Shown piece after piece: positions 63,616 through 64,000 of a stretch of 64,000 bases of DNA. Position 1 is the stretch's first letter. The number at the start of each line of letters is the position of its first letter. The translations under genes and the position numbers were made by a program. Under the pieces are notes generated by a model. It saw only the letters and a program-made list of their open reading frames with translations. It was not told the DNA's origin and made no database searches. Origin of the DNA: Brugia malayi (taxonomy: Eukaryota > Nematoda > Chromadorea > Rhabditida > Onchocercidae); assembly GCF_000002995.4 (NCBI RefSeq), contig NW_025062478.1, positions 10,055,001 to 10,119,000 on the forward strand. Direction: 5' to 3'.

Positions 63616-64000
63616 TTTGATGCAATTCTTGTTGATATCATCCTGAAATGAATTTAAAAAATTTGAATCAAAGAGAGGAGAAATAGTATATTTAGAGTTC
63701 GAAGATTTCTTTCATTTCTATCGTCTTATTTAATAATAATTGTTCAAGAATTTCATAATTTATAATTATTCTTGAATTTTCTTTTCTACAATTTTATTAA
63801 TTGTTAATGGCACACATTTCATATAAATATATGTATGTTACTTCTTAAAAAGTAAACAATTATTGCGGAATAGGACTTAAGTAAGTCTAAATAACACTTA
63901 TTTTTCCTAATTCAACAGATATTTTTTATCGAAAGTTTTCACTTTAAATTTCGAAAATAGATGAAATACTACTTAATAGAATGTAAAAATGGCAAAGAAG
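63616..64000. other. upstream flank of the DEG/ENaC gene
   Basis: On the minus strand the open frame continues 27 bases upstream to a TTTCAG acceptor at 63643, so the ATG at 63615 is either in a trans-spliced first exon or in an internal exon with more coding sequence beyond 64000. Nothing else recognisable. Confidence 0.5.

Noticed and set aside
1..64000. tRNA or rRNA genes
   Set aside because: I looked for B-box-like GGTTCGAxTCC and rRNA-like GC-rich stretches and saw none; a covariance-model scan would settle it.

Overview
The window is about 80% A+T, full of A/T homopolymers and simple repeats, with small multi-exon genes whose introns follow GT..AG. The gene content points to a nematode: an alpha-type Cys-loop receptor subunit resembling the nematode DEG-3 group, a degenerin/ENaC channel subunit, a choline kinase of worm type, and several start codons lying just downstream of an AG acceptor, as expected for spliced-leader trans-splicing. 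The species cannot be named from the sequence.

Layout, left to right. (1) 230-2006, minus: 3' part of an unrecognised gene, running off the left edge or ending there. (2) 2007-7930: non-coding, dominated by a 2.2 kb minisatellite of about 34 bp units. (3) 7931-10326, minus: a two-exon gene for a 111-residue single-pass membrane protein. (4) 10327-22928: a long AT-rich stretch with no convincing gene and several small repeat arrays. (5) 22929-27325, minus: an eight-exon choline/ethanolamine kinase with intact splice sites but seven apparent frameshifts. (6) 28490-36700: an 8.2 kb tandem array of 32-33 bp units whose plus strand contains almost no G; it fills the space between the divergent kinase and receptor genes. 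(7) 37381-41727, plus: an intact ten-exon acetylcholine-receptor-like alpha subunit (477 aa). (8) 44879-46904, minus: a secreted Thr/Ser-rich mucin-like protein. (9) 51652-53578, minus: a small C2H2 zinc-finger protein with an apparent signal peptide. (10) 56877-57766, plus: three exons resembling the N-terminal zinc-finger part of nematode VPS54, apparently without the rest. (11) 58400-63615, minus: an eleven-exon DEG/ENaC subunit (698 aa) with one doubtful splice acceptor.

The genes do not form an operon or one pathway. The receptor and the DEG/ENaC subunit are both ion-channel proteins of excitable or sensory cells, and the kinase would make phosphocholine.

The most unusual points are: splice junctions copied in tandem into the neighbouring intron in at least three genes (kinase exon 4 donor six times, zinc-finger exon 2 acceptor about five times, receptor exon 6 and exon 10 acceptors once each); a kinase locus riddled with frameshifts between perfectly intact neighbours; a G-free 8 kb satellite that creates a spurious 1846-codon reading frame; and a DEG/ENaC intron where a TA microsatellite sits where the acceptor should be. 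All splice models are hand-built from frame and consensus and have not been checked against transcripts.
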